Source: a bacterium (GTDB lineage Bacteria > Cyanobacteriota > Vampirovibrionia > Gastranaerophilales > Gastranaerophilaceae). From it: a DNA stretch of 64,000 bases. The notes beneath the pieces are model-generated. The model was not told the DNA's origin, did no database searches, and was given only the letters and a program-made list of their open reading frames with translations. The DNA lies in assembly GCA_017942035.1 (NCBI GenBank), contig JAGAVG010000037.1, forward strand, positions 1 to 64,000, written 5' to 3'. Both the position numbers and the translations under genes were made by a program. The first letter of the stretch is position 1; each line of letters opens with the position of its first letter. Shown here in pieces: positions 16,524 through 25,094 of the stretch.

Positions 16524-19500
16524 ATGGATTTTATCAATTCACTGGTCGAAGTAAAAAAGAACAACAAAAACTTTAAAAAATGGGAAGAACACCAGCGAGA
16601 TGAGGAAGCTCAGCGCGAGGAACTTTCCAAACGCCGTCAACATACAGAAGAGCAAAAGGCTGCCGCAAAAGCCTACGGTGAAAAGATTATCGACATTGTG
16701 GATATTATGGATAACCATTCGGAAAACGTTGCAGAAAACGTTGAAACCGCAGTTGAACCTCTGTCGGCATTGGTAACGGCTATAACCGGTATTGGCGGTA
16801 CTATTCTTGTTGCTAAAAAATATTCTGACCCTAAATTAAAACAGATAGAAAATATTGAAGACACATATACTAAAAGTGAAAAAGCAAAAGATCTTATAAA
16901 ACGAGTAAGAGAATTCCATGAAAAACTTCCAAATGCCAATGACGATCTTAAATATTTTAGTTCTTGGCAATTACTCCAAGAAAAGTACATAAAAAAAATT
17001 AAAAATCCGCTACTCAAAAAAGAGGCGATGGATGCTTATAAAGAGATAAAAAAACAAACAAAACCTATATACAAAAAAATAATGGCAGCTCATCTGGGTG
17101 TATTTGGAGCCGCTATAGCATCTTTTATAGGTGCAACAATATTTCAGGCAAAAATTCAGACTGATTCGTCAAAAGTTGCAAGATATCAGGCAAGAAAAGA
17201 GCTTGAAGATGAAAAGAACTTTGTAATGTACACTCCGGAACAGATTGAAGCTGCTAAAGAAGAACTTAAAAATCATCCGGAGAAACTTAAAGAAAAGAAA
17301 AAATCAAACCTTAAATCCGGAATGATTAAGTCTATCTATGGCGTTATAAGAGATACACGAGCTTATAACAAAGATAAAAGAGCAAGGGAAGATGATTCTC
17401 AAAAGATAGAAAGAGAACTTTCTCCTCAAGAATTAATTGATGCGCAAAAAGATAAAGAAGTAATCCAGCGAGTTGTACGTATAATCAACAACGAGGCAGA
17501 AAAGAATTCAGAAAACATGGAAGTTGCCGCAAACGTAATTATGGGCTCTACTCCTATTTTAGGTGCAACAGTTGGTGCCGGAGTAGCATGGATTTTGAAA
17601 AAATCCGGAACTATTGATAAATTTGTAAAATCAACTGTTGAAAAATACGGCTCAAAAGAAACAAAAGAACTTTATAATGACTTTAAAGCCGTAAAAGAAG
17701 GCGGCCCTGGGTATTCAGCGAAATGGATGAAATTTGCAAAAAGTTTAAAAAATGATTTCGATAATGTTGACAAGAATGCAAAAGAAGCTTCTGAAAAGCT
17801 GGATGCAGTTAAACCTAAAAACAAAGCTAAAGTTAATATTAGTCAGTTAACCAAAAAATGGTCAGCAATTGCTATGTCTCATAAATGGGGAAGAAATGGT
17901 GTTGCCGCCTATTTTGGTATGATAATTTCAAGTTTTGCCGGTATGATGATAGGCTTGAAACTTCAAAAATCAGCCGCAAGAGCTGGCCGTTATAATGCGA
18001 AACGTGATTTAGAAAAAAATCCGGAAAACTTTATCGGATACACTCAAGAAGATTACAATGAAGTAAAAGATATTAAAAATAACAAGAAAAAGACAAACCC
18101 GATTAAAGAATACGCCCTCTTCATTCCAAACGTAATGAAGCAATACTGGGCATACGAAAAATACAGAAAACACGAATACAAAGAAAAACAAGCGCTGAAT
18201 GACATCTTGAAAAAACAGGATGTAACAGAGGAACAAATCAAGGATGCAAAAAATCTACAAAGAAAACTTTTCAACACGTTTGAAAAAGTAGACGACAATT
18301 CTCAGGTATATTCTGAATCAATGGAAGCCGCCTGCGAAATTGCCCAGCCATTTGTCTGGTATGGAGGAATTGCAGCCGCAGTTTCGCCGATTGGTATTGG
18401 TGCTTATCAGCTATACAAACATCCGGCAAAATACACAAACAAACTTCTTGGTAAAATCAGTTCAACATCAAACTTGATGCAGAAAAAATGGTTTAAAAAT
18501 TACCTGAAAGATGTTGCCGATAACATTCCGCACAAAATTGAAGGGGTTGATGTTAACAATAAGCCATTCGCTCATATATTGAAAAATGTTAACCTTAAAG
18601 ACGATCCGGCAATAGAAATTTTAGGTAAGATTTCTGAAAACATCTCTTCAACAGAAGCGCTCAGAAAAATGGATAATTATGGACAATACAAGGAAATTTC
18701 CAAAATAAAAGAAAAATTAAACGGTTCTCTTGCTAAAAATAAAATACCTGAATATCTATTGGACCCGGTTAACAGACTTCTTGATGAACTTTCCGTCTAT
18801 GGTAAGTGGCACAGCGGTAAAGATATTAATATGGTAGAATACAGAGCCGACATTCTCGATAGTATCTTTAATCCGGAAGTGTTTAAAACATTCTCACCTG
18901 AAAGACAAAATCAAGTTATGAAATTTATGAATACTCTTCCTGAAGATGATTTGATACTACATAGTGCTGTACGCGGAGTTATGACACTTGCAAAAAGCTT
19001 GAAGAATGTAAATTCTAAAGATGCAAACAAACAAAAACAAGAAATTACTGATATGATTTCTAAAAATCTGTCCCAAAAAGATGAAAATGGAAAGATTCAT
19101 CTCAGCCTGGGAGAAATCAAACTATTAGAACTGCTTAGAGGCAAAAAATGCGATTCAAGTCACGTAACTGAACAAGAATTGAATATGATGTTGAATGAGA
19201 TTTCAACACGTCTCACAACAAGAAAAATTAAAGATTTTATTCCGGCATCTCTTAAAGATCCAAAAGCTCAGATTAATGAATTCAAAGACTATGTAAACAA
19301 AATGAATGATGAAGAGTTTAAGGATTTTGCAGAAAAAATTAATTTCTCAAGTATGGATAAAAAGACAATGCTTGAAATTATTCCGAAAGTTGAAAAAATT
19401 CTGGATAATATTCCAAAAGAAGAAGTGCAGAAAATACTTGACGTACTTGTTAAAGAATTTAATGAACATCCGGACGAATTTATGAAATTTGTAACTTCCG

Positions 19501-19802
19501 CCAGAGTTCGAAAAATGTTCTTGACACCTAAACTTGAAAAAGCGCTGGCTGCAGCCGGAATTTCATGGACTGTATTCACAGTTATAATGACATACGCCGT
19601 TGAAGCTTGGATGGCTGATATGCAGTTGAAAGCCGGAAGATTAGGGGTTATGAAAGCAATGGAAGGGCTTGACGATCCGGCATACTATGCAAACGTTGAA
19701 CCAACTCACACCGCTAAGCAAAACGAAACAGAGCAACCTAAAACTCCTGCAACAGACGCTATAAAGACAAACCAAAATCTTTTAGATAAGTTTAAGAAAT
19801 AA
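16524..19802 (+). CDS. large hypothetical protein with three-fold repeated membrane module (1,092 aa)
   Basis: Not recognised. Three copies of one module are visible. Each has a motif NSENM/ESMEAA (residues about 72, 330, 595), a hydrophobic glycine-rich segment (GIGGTILVA; GATVGAGVAWIL; GGIAAAVSPIGIG), a charged helical stretch, and a second hydrophobic segment (about 195, 465, 1020). The second segment is followed by a basic motif: VARYQARKELE, RAGRYNAKRDLE, AGRLGVMKAMEGL. Between them lie long K/E-rich helices likely to be coiled coil; residues 640-1000 are mainly soluble. No signal peptide. Six membrane segments in three hairpins is my reading. The product may be a lineage-specific envelope or inner-membrane scaffold. 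Ribosome site TAGGGA upstream; a palindromic repeat follows the stop. Confidence 0.8.
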   Translation: MDFINSLVEVKKNNKNFKKWEEHQRDEEAQREELSKRRQHTEEQKAAAKAYGEKIIDIVDIMDNHSENVAENVETAVEPLSALVTAITGIGGTILVAKKYSDPKLKQIENIEDTYTKSEKAKDLIKRVREFHEKLPNANDDLKYFSSWQLLQEKYIKKIKNPLLKKEAMDAYKEIKKQTKPIYKKIMAAHLGVFGAAIASFIGATIFQAKIQTDSSKVARYQARKELEDEKNFVMYTPEQIEAAKEELKNHPEKLKEKKKSNLKSGMIKSIYGVIRDTRAYNKDKRAREDDSQKIERELSPQELIDAQKDKEVIQRVVRIINNEAEKNSENMEVAANVIMGSTPILGATVGAGVAWILKKSGTIDKFVKSTVEKYGSKETKELYNDFKAVKEGGPGYSAKWMKFAKSLKNDFDNVDKNAKEASEKLDAVKPKNKAKVNISQLTKKWSAIAMSHKWGRNGVAAYFGMIISSFAGMMIGLKLQKSAARAGRYNAKRDLEKNPENFIGYTQEDYNEVKDIKNNKKKTNPIKEYALFIPNVMKQYWAYEKYRKHEYKEKQALNDILKKQDVTEEQIKDAKNLQRKLFNTFEKVDDNSQVYSESMEAACEIAQPFVWYGGIAAAVSPIGIGAYQLYKHPAKYTNKLLGKISSTSNLMQKKWFKNYLKDVADNIPHKIEGVDVNNKPFAHILKNVNLKDDPAIEILGKISENISSTEALRKMDNYGQYKEISKIKEKLNGSLAKNKIPEYLLDPVNRLLDELSVYGKWHSGKDINMVEYRADILDSIFNPEVFKTFSPERQNQVMKFMNTLPEDDLILHSAVRGVMTLAKSLKNVNSKDANKQKQEITDMISKNLSQKDENGKIHLSLGEIKLLELLRGKKCDSSHVTEQELNMMLNEISTRLTTRKIKDFIPASLKDPKAQINEFKDYVNKMNDEEFKDFAEKINFSSMDKKTMLEIIPKVEKILDNIPKEEVQKILDVLVKEFNEHPDEFMKFVTSARVRKMFLTPKLEKALAAAGISWTVFTVIMTYAVEAWMADMQLKAGRLGVMKAMEGLDDPAYYANVEPTHTAKQNETEQPKTPATDAIKTNQNLLDKFKK

Positions 19803-19812
19803 CAACACCGGC

Positions 19813-19845
19813 AACATGTCATCCTGAACTCGTTTCAGGATCTCT
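19813..19845 (+). repeat. palindromic repeat CATCCTGAACTCG…
   Basis: TGTCATCCTGAACTCGTTTC followed by AGGATCT matches the repeat at 34832-34899 and, inverted, 24709-24735. It lies between the convergent ends of the 1,092-aa gene and mtnA. Confidence 0.65.
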
Positions 19846-19850
19846 GTATA

Positions 19851-20909
19851 TTACATTTCAAAAGCTTTTCTAATAGACTCGTTATAATCCGGTCTGAGAA
19901 TTCCTTTTTCCGTAATAATTCCGGCGATAAGTTCGTGCGGAGTCACGTCAAATCCAGGATTTATGACATTTACGTCTTTAGCGCAAATCCAATCGCCGTT
20001 TATGTGCGTAACCTCTTCGTGCGAGCGCTCTTCAATCACAATTTCATCACCGGTTTTAATGCTGGTATCTATAGTTGATAGCGGAGCCGCGATGTAGAAA
20101 GGTATATTATGATATTTTGCGGCAATCGCAACCGTGTAAGTTCCGATTTTGTTTGCACTGTCACCGTTTGCGGCAATTCTATCGGCACCCACAACAACCA
20201 TATCAATCATACCTTTTTTCATAAAATATGAGCACATACCATCTGTAATCAAGGTTGTCGGAATTCCATCCATTGTGAGTTCAAGAGTTGTAATTCTTGC
20301 TCCCTGCTGACGCGGACGAGTTTCATCAGCAAACACCTGAATTGTAGGATCGTTTGCAAACGCGGAGCGAACAACACCCAATGCAGTTCCATATCCAACT
20401 GTAGCAAGCGCACCGGCGTTGCAGTGCGTCAAAATCGTTGCGCCTTTTGGGACAACTTCAGCGCCGTAATCACCGATTTTTTTATTGATTGCGATATCTT
20501 CATTTTCAAGCTTTATACCGTTTTCTTTTAATTTTTCAACCAAGCCTTCAATATCGGCGTTAGATTCTTTAATCAAGTCTTTCTGTTTTTCAACTGCCCA
20601 TTTTAAATTCACTGCCGTAGGTCTGGAGGTTATAAGATAATCAGCCTTTTCAAGAAGTTTTTTTACAAAATCCTCGCAAGATAAATTTTCTTTCGCAAGT
20701 TCCTGAGCGTACAGTACAACTCCATGAGCTCCCGCAACCCCTATGGCCGGAGCGCCTCTGACTATCATCGTTTTGATTGCATCATACATCTGCTGCCCGC
20801 TTGTAATATTTACAAACTCAAAGCTTTTGGGCAATAGCGTCTGGTCAACCATTTTTGAAAAATTATCAACCCATTCTATCGTCTTTATTTTTGAATGAAA
20901 TTCAGCCAT
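19851..20909 (-). CDS. mtnA: S-methyl-5-thioribose-1-phosphate isomerase
   Basis: 352 residues. Family motifs are present in order: MIVRGAPAIGVAGAHG near 50, LTHCNAGALATVGYGTALG with the catalytic Cys near 160, ETRPRQQGARITTLEL, and GADRIAANGDSANKIGTY with the catalytic Asp near 240. The enzyme converts methylthioribose-1-phosphate to methylthioribulose-1-phosphate in methionine salvage. No other salvage genes are adjacent. It is the last of a compact reverse run ruvC - membrane protein - mtnA (gaps 27 and 15 nt), with AGGAAAGGG as ribosome site. Confidence 0.95.
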   Translation of the reverse strand: MAEFHSKIKTIEWVDNFSKMVDQTLLPKSFEFVNITSGQQMYDAIKTMIVRGAPAIGVAGAHGVVLYAQELAKENLSCEDFVKKLLEKADYLITSRPTAVNLKWAVEKQKDLIKESNADIEGLVEKLKENGIKLENEDIAINKKIGDYGAEVVPKGATILTHCNAGALATVGYGTALGVVRSAFANDPTIQVFADETRPRQQGARITTLELTMDGIPTTLITDGMCSYFMKKGMIDMVVVGADRIAANGDSANKIGTYTVAIAAKYHNIPFYIAAPLSTIDTSIKTGDEIVIEERSHEEVTHINGDWICAKDVNVINPGFDVTPHELIAGIITEKGILRPDYNESIRKAFEM

Positions 20910-20924
20910 TTATATTTCCCTTTC

Positions 20925-21377
20925 CTATTTATTTTCATTATCAATATTTTTTAAAAATTCAAGTCCATAATATGTTAAAAATCCTGTAAAAGCATTTATT
21001 ACAGCACTTAGCAATGCCATAAAAAGCACCAGCAGAATAATTATTCCGAAACTTCCGACACTCAAAAATACTGAAACGCCGTACCAAGAATAAAGATTAA
21101 ATACCCTGGAAAGCACGTATACAAGCGGAAGATACATCACGCAAAACGCAATAAACGAAATAAACCCGACAATTGCACCGGCAACAATGCTCTGCTTATT
21201 AGTTTTAATCTCAATAAGTTCAACCTTCAGCATAAACCAAATAACAATAACTGCCGCAAAACACATAAGAATTATAAATGCAAGTTGTCCGACAAACGGA
21301 ATTAATGTCAAAACTCCAAGCAAAACACCAAGAATGGCCGACAATGTTGACAACTGTTTTATTGAAAGTTTATTCAT
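20925..21377 (-). CDS. hypothetical four-helix membrane protein (150 aa)
   Basis: Not recognised. Four hydrophobic segments cover most of the length (about 10-32, 32-52, 62-92, 105-135), with short polar loops (KVELIEIKTNKQS between the second and third) and a short charged tail NIDNENK. It resembles small integral proteins of the DUF4199/DUF5684-like kind in layout only; I make no family claim. The start has AAGGAG 7 nt upstream. It lies between ruvC and mtnA on what is probably one transcript. Confidence 0.7.
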   Translation of the reverse strand: MNKLSIKQLSTLSAILGVLLGVLTLIPFVGQLAFIILMCFAAVIVIWFMLKVELIEIKTNKQSIVAGAIVGFISFIAFCVMYLPLVYVLSRVFNLYSWYGVSVFLSVGSFGIIILLVLFMALLSAVINAFTGFLTYYGLEFLKNIDNENK

Positions 21378-21404
21378 TAAATCTCCTTATTTTGTATAAT
21401 TCTA

Positions 21405-21872
21405 TCACAAGTTCCTGGTATGGCAAATCGCAATTGCAATCGAATCTACTGTATCGTCAAGTTTCGGAAGAGTATCAACTTCAAGCGTAAGTTTCACCAT
21501 TTGCTCAACCTGCTTTTTATCAGCATGGCCAAATCCAGTCAAAACCTGTTTTACAACCTTTGGCGTGTATTCATAAATCGGAATTCCGAATTTCTCAAGC
21601 GCCGCAAGTATTACCCCCCTTGCATGAGCAACCGGCATTACAGTCGTCTGATTACGGCAAAAGAAAAGCTTTTCAATCGATGCTACATCAGGTTTGAGTG
21701 CCGTTAAAAGTTCATTCATATCCTCAAAAATTTCAAGCAGCCGTTTGCTCTCCGATTCATCTTTTGATGTCTGTATAGAGCCGGATGTTAAAAGTTTATA
21801 GCTAAACCCGTCATACTCGACAAGGCTATACCCTACTATTGCCATCCCCGGATCTATACCTAAAATTTTCAT
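21405..21872 (-). CDS. ruvC: Holliday junction resolvase RuvC
   Basis: 155 residues from the start at 21872. Catalytic acids are at the expected places: D7 in LGIDPG, E67 in SIEKLFF, D140 and D143 in LDDTVDSIAIAICH. RuvC cuts recombination junctions with RuvAB, which are not in the window. A longer reading starting at 21890 (MCYNNCM) is rejected because MKILGIDPG is the universal start and a TATAAT lies only 6 nt before it: the extra codons would be inside the promoter. No ribosome site, so the mRNA is probably leaderless. First gene of the run to mtnA. Confidence 0.93.
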   Translation of the reverse strand: MKILGIDPGMAIVGYSLVEYDGFSYKLLTSGSIQTSKDESESKRLLEIFEDMNELLTALKPDVASIEKLFFCRNQTTVMPVAHARGVILAALEKFGIPIYEYTPKVVKQVLTGFGHADKKQVEQMVKLTLEVDTLPKLDDTVDSIAIAICHTRNL

Positions 21873-21878
21873 GCAATT

Positions 21879-21887
21879 ATTATAACA
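21879..21887 (-). promoter_or_regulatory. extended -10 promoter of ruvC
   Basis: Reverse strand TGTTATAAT (21887-21879), followed by AATTGC and the ATG at 21872. The TG of an extended -10 compensates for a poor -35. The 6-nt gap puts the expected start of transcription at the ATG. Confidence 0.6.
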
Positions 21888-21945
21888 CAAGGGAAGTATT
21901 TATGTTACAATAAAATCATAATTTTAAATTAGAAGGGAAAAACAG

Positions 21946-23538
21946 ATGGATAAATTTTATTTAACTACTGCAATTGACTATGTAAACGGCGCGCCGCATA
22001 TCGGGCACGCTTATGAAAAAATATTGTCAGATGTAATCGCCAGACATTACAAACAACGTTGCGACGATGTTTATTTTTTAACAGGAACCGATGAACACGG
22101 AATTAAAATCCAAAAAACGGCCGCAAAAGAAGGTATTACACCAAAGGAACTTTGCGACAAAAATTCTCAGAAATTCAAAGATGCCTGGAAGGCTCTTGAT
22201 ATGGACTATAACAGATTTATCAGAACAACAGATGAGGATCATAAAGCTATAGTTCAAAAAATTTTCCAGAAACTTCTTGATAACGGCGATATTTATATGC
22301 ACTCTTACGAAGGCTGGTACTGTCCCGGATGCGAATGCTTTTTGAACCCTAAAGACTTAACAGAGGACGGACTTTGCCCTGACCATTTAAGAAAGCCCGA
22401 TATAGTTAAAGAAGAAAACTATTTCTTTAAGCTTTCAAAATATAAAGATGCAATTATTAAACACATAAAAGAAAATCCGGACTTTATTCTGCCGCAATTC
22501 AGAGCGAACGAAGTTCTGAACCAGCTTGAAGATATTCAGGATATTTCGGTTTCCAGAGCAAAATCAAACGTTCAATGGGGTATTGATGTGTTGAACGACC
22601 CTGAACAATCTATATACGTATGGATTGACGCACTTTCAAATTACATCACGGCTCTTGGCTATGATACAGAAAATCCTTCTGAAATGTTCAAAAAATACTG
22701 GCCGGTTGATGTTCATGTAATCGGAAAAGATATTTTGAAATTTCACAGCATCTATTGGATTGGAATTCTGATGGCGTTAGGATTGCCGCTTCCAAAACAT
22801 ATTTTTGCTCACGGATGGATTACGATTGATGAATCTAAAATGTCAAAATCGCTCGGAAACGTAATTTCACCGACAAGCGTTATTGAAAACTTTGAACTTT
22901 CTACTCCTGATGCGTTCAGATACTATATGGCAACAACAGCACCGGCAGGCCGTGACGGTAACTATTCTGATGATGATTTCAAAGAAAAAGTTAACGCACA
23001 TCTTGCAAATTCAATGGGGAATTTATTAAACAGAACGCTTTCAATGCTTGTAAAATACTTTGACGGTGAAATCAAACCTGAATTTGATATTAACAATAAC
23101 GAGCTTGTTGAAGGTTCAAAGGCACTGCTTAAAACCGCACTCGGTAAAGTAAAAATCGTTGAAAATCATTTCGATAAATTTGAAATTGCAGAAGCCGGAC
23201 AGGAAATCATTAACCTTGTCGACTTAACAAACAAATATGTAACCGACAACGCGCCATGGACTCTTGCAAAGGAAGAAAAAATGACGGAATGCGGTCAGGT
23301 TTTAACGACCGTATTGGAAGTTATGTGTGTGGTTTCTGCATTGATTTATCCGTATTGTCCGAATATTGCGCAAGATATGGCAAAACAGCTTTCTTTCAAT
23401 TTGGACAGTGTTAAACTGGACACTCTCGATGTCCATAACATAAAAACCGGCAAACTTATCACAAAAGAAGAAATTCATCCGGTATTTTTAAGAGTTGACA
23501 GCGAACTTGCAGATAAGTCAAAAGCACTTGTTAAATAA
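21946..23538 (+). CDS. metG: methionyl-tRNA synthetase
   Basis: 530 residues, the short form without the C-terminal tRNA-binding domain. Class I motifs: GAPHIGHAYEK (HIGH) and SKMSKSLGN (KMSKS). The connective zinc region has CPGCECFLNPKDL followed by GLCPDH. The anticodon-binding helical domain is about 390-520. It charges tRNA-Met. Divergent from ruvC; ribosome site GAAGGG. A bidirectional-looking hairpin terminator follows at 23541. Confidence 0.97.
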   Translation: MDKFYLTTAIDYVNGAPHIGHAYEKILSDVIARHYKQRCDDVYFLTGTDEHGIKIQKTAAKEGITPKELCDKNSQKFKDAWKALDMDYNRFIRTTDEDHKAIVQKIFQKLLDNGDIYMHSYEGWYCPGCECFLNPKDLTEDGLCPDHLRKPDIVKEENYFFKLSKYKDAIIKHIKENPDFILPQFRANEVLNQLEDIQDISVSRAKSNVQWGIDVLNDPEQSIYVWIDALSNYITALGYDTENPSEMFKKYWPVDVHVIGKDILKFHSIYWIGILMALGLPLPKHIFAHGWITIDESKMSKSLGNVISPTSVIENFELSTPDAFRYYMATTAPAGRDGNYSDDDFKEKVNAHLANSMGNLLNRTLSMLVKYFDGEIKPEFDINNNELVEGSKALLKTALGKVKIVENHFDKFEIAEAGQEIINLVDLTNKYVTDNAPWTLAKEEKMTECGQVLTTVLEVMCVVSALIYPYCPNIAQDMAKQLSFNLDSVKLDTLDVHNIKTGKLITKEEIHPVFLRVDSELADKSKALVK

Positions 23539-23540
23539 CT

Positions 23541-23576
23541 AAAAAGCCTCTTGAAATTAATCAGGAGGCTTTTTTA
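23541..23576 (+). terminator. terminator of metG, probably bidirectional
   Basis: AAAAAGCCTC / GAGGCTTTTTT stem with a 13-nt loop. The A-run on one side and T-run on the other serve metG (+) and the small reverse gene ending at 23589. Confidence 0.85.
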
Positions 23577-23588
23577 TTATACAAAATT

Positions 23589-23765
23589 TTATTTTTTAAA
23601 TAAATCAAGAACCGAAAACTTGCCTGAATTCTCTTTGCGAAATTCAATCAGCTTTTTATGTATCGGAATTGTCGTGTGGCGCCCTGCCGGTTTGTTTAAC
23701 TCAGTAATTTCGGCTTTTTTAGCTCCGTCAATTATAGTTAAATTGTCCTTTGTTTTTTCGCTCAT
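23589..23765 (-). CDS. small hypothetical protein (58 aa)
   Basis: A reverse-strand frame MSEKTKDNLTIIDGAKKAEI … VLDLFKK. The ATG at 23765 has a GAGGT ribosome site 7 nt upstream and the TAA sits at 23589-23591, directly before the shared terminator. The product is soluble and basic, with GRHTTIPIHKKLIEFRKE in the middle. No family recognised. The opposite-strand frame over the same stretch has no ribosome site and overlaps the metG terminator, so I prefer this one. Confidence 0.65.
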   Translation of the reverse strand: MSEKTKDNLTIIDGAKKAEITELNKPAGRHTTIPIHKKLIEFRKENSGKFSVLDLFKK

Positions 23766-23893
23766 AATTTACCTCTTATTTATATAAAACGCTAAACACA
23801 AAAATTATTGCGTATTTTTTAGACAAAAAGTATATATTTGTTACATAACTTAATTTTAAAGGAAGGAATTAATAGCGTCATAAAAACTACAAC

Positions 23894-24847
23894 TTAGAAC
23901 TTAATCGGATAATCGTCTTTTATCTGCCAGCCGTCACGTCTTATTAACTCAGTGCAATAACCACTGGGACTTGTATGATAACCATCATCTCCAACTATTC
24001 TGCCAGTATTAGCATTGCATTTCTCAATCAACTCATCTCGCGTTAAATTTGGATATCTGGTGTTTGCCTCTGTGGATAAAGTCCAAGCATTATTTTTATT
24101 AGACATGGCAAAAGCGAATATTTCTCTGCCAAATAATTTTAAATTTCTTGTCGGTCTTAAAATTACATAGATAGGAGGAATATAAGCGGAATTTGTTCCT
24201 CCTCTTCCTGCCCAAAAGGCAATAACTGCACCATCAGCAAGACTGTAACACGCAGCATTGGTATCGGTATAAGTTGCAGAAGGATTGCTTTGAGGATGTG
24301 AAACCAGTAAGTTATCACATTCATCTTGCGGATATTTAAAATTCACTTTCAAATATGGTGCCAAATATTTGCCAAAAACTCTCTCTGCATTTTCCGGACA
24401 CCAACTATTTTGGACAAGCATATCGGTTACATCAAACCCAATACCGTGTTCGCTCTCAGCCATTCTAATAGCCTGTGAAAGACTTGAGTAAACTTTTTTC
24501 AATGTTGTTTCAGTTACTCTTTTCTGATAAGCACCAACTAAACCAGGAATAGTGAGAGCCGCCACAACCCCGATTATCCCGAGAGTGATGAGAACTTCCG
24601 CCAAAGTAAAACCCTGTTTTACCCTCTCTCTTTGTGAGAGGGTTGAATTTGTTAGTGAGCAGAATGCGAACTTACAAATTCGGGAGAGGGTTTTATAGCA
24701 AGATTCAATGTCACCCTGAACTCGTTTCAGGGTCTCAGTATCATGAGATGCTGAAACACGGAGATCAATCCGACGTTCAGCATGACATGTTTTTTCTGAT
24801 ACTGGCCTGCCTTCTTGCCCTTTTGCATTCTGTTCTTCTATATTCAT
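23894..24847 (-). CDS. type IV prepilin-like protein, copy C
   Basis: 317 residues from the ATG at 24847, chosen because GGAGG lies 8 nt before it; the ATG at 24862 would overlap that site. The leader is unusually long (79 residues) and ends VKQG, followed by mature FTLAEVLITLGIIGVVAALT. After the helix comes KVYSSLSQAIRMAESEHG and a globular domain with cysteines (NSWCPENAERV, DTNAACYSLADG, SGYCTELIRRDGWQ). The leader residues about 18-75 are translated palindromic repeats (CHAERRIDLRVSASHD; FCSLTNSTLSQRERV). The first residues (EEQNAKGQEGRP) match copy B (EEPKSRGQEGKQ). Behind cassette C. Confidence 0.82.
   Translation of the reverse strand: MNIEEQNAKGQEGRPVSEKTCHAERRIDLRVSASHDTETLKRVQGDIESCYKTLSRICKFAFCSLTNSTLSQRERVKQGFTLAEVLITLGIIGVVAALTIPGLVGAYQKRVTETTLKKVYSSLSQAIRMAESEHGIGFDVTDMLVQNSWCPENAERVFGKYLAPYLKVNFKYPQDECDNLLVSHPQSNPSATYTDTNAACYSLADGAVIAFWAGRGGTNSAYIPPIYVILRPTRNLKLFGREIFAFAMSNKNNAWTLSTEANTRYPNLTRDELIEKCNANTGRIVGDDGYHTSPSGYCTELIRRDGWQIKDDYPIKF
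24620..24790 (-). repeat. palindromic repeats inside the prepilin C leader
   Basis: 24620-24690 holds an ACCCTCTCTCTTTGTGAGAG hairpin and a partial inverted partner ending CGGGAGAGGG. 24709-24790 holds the CCTGAACTCGTTTCAGG and GATGCTGAAAC…GTTCAGCATGAC dyads. All are in frame and encode about 55 residues of the leader peptide. Related copies lie at 4319-4362, 19813-19845, 57601-57630 and 62762-62785. Confidence 0.8.
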
Positions 24848-24888
24848 CCTTTTGACCTCCATATTTTCATTAATTATCCTTTAAATTC

Positions 24889-25060
24889 ATGCACCATAAT
24901 TTATATTTTGGTGCAAGTAGGCCTGAAACTCACTAAAACATACCTTTTCAAAAATTAAAAAATCATCAAAAAATGACAAACGACCACTTGAAATGTGCCG
25001 GAAAATATTGTATAATAAGGCTATAAAAAACTCGCACCAAAATATAAAGTTTGGTGTATT
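24889..25060 (-). repeat. prepilin leader cassette, copy C
   Basis: Reverse-strand copy of the cassette at 4440 and 34471. Palindromic ends lie at 24891-24914 (gene-proximal) and 25034-25057 (gene-distal). The interior is nearly identical, including the 16-nt block CACATTTCAAGTGGTC and TATGTTTTAGT. Conservation again runs on through ATGAATTTAAAGGATAA towards the prepilin ribosome site. Confidence 0.8.
24988..25016 (+). promoter_or_regulatory. reverse promoter inside cassette C
   Basis: TTGAAA (24988-24993), 17-nt spacer, TATAAT (25011-25016), pointing away from the prepilin. Predicted start near 25023; hairpin 25034-25057 then seven T (25059-25065). Predicted RNA about 43 nt. It runs towards the 3' end of the GH57 gene. 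Confidence 0.65.
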
Positions 25061-25094
25061 TTTTTGCGTAAAAAATCAGAATATAGCGATTTAT

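Noticed and set aside
18009-18298. Cys/Phe-rich reverse frames opposite the 1,092-aa gene
   Set aside because: Typical antisense shadows of Lys/Glu-rich coding sequence; no ribosome sites.
23551-23787. Forward 78-codon frame after metG
   Set aside because: It begins inside the metG terminator, has no ribosome site, and lies opposite the better-supported 58-aa reverse gene.
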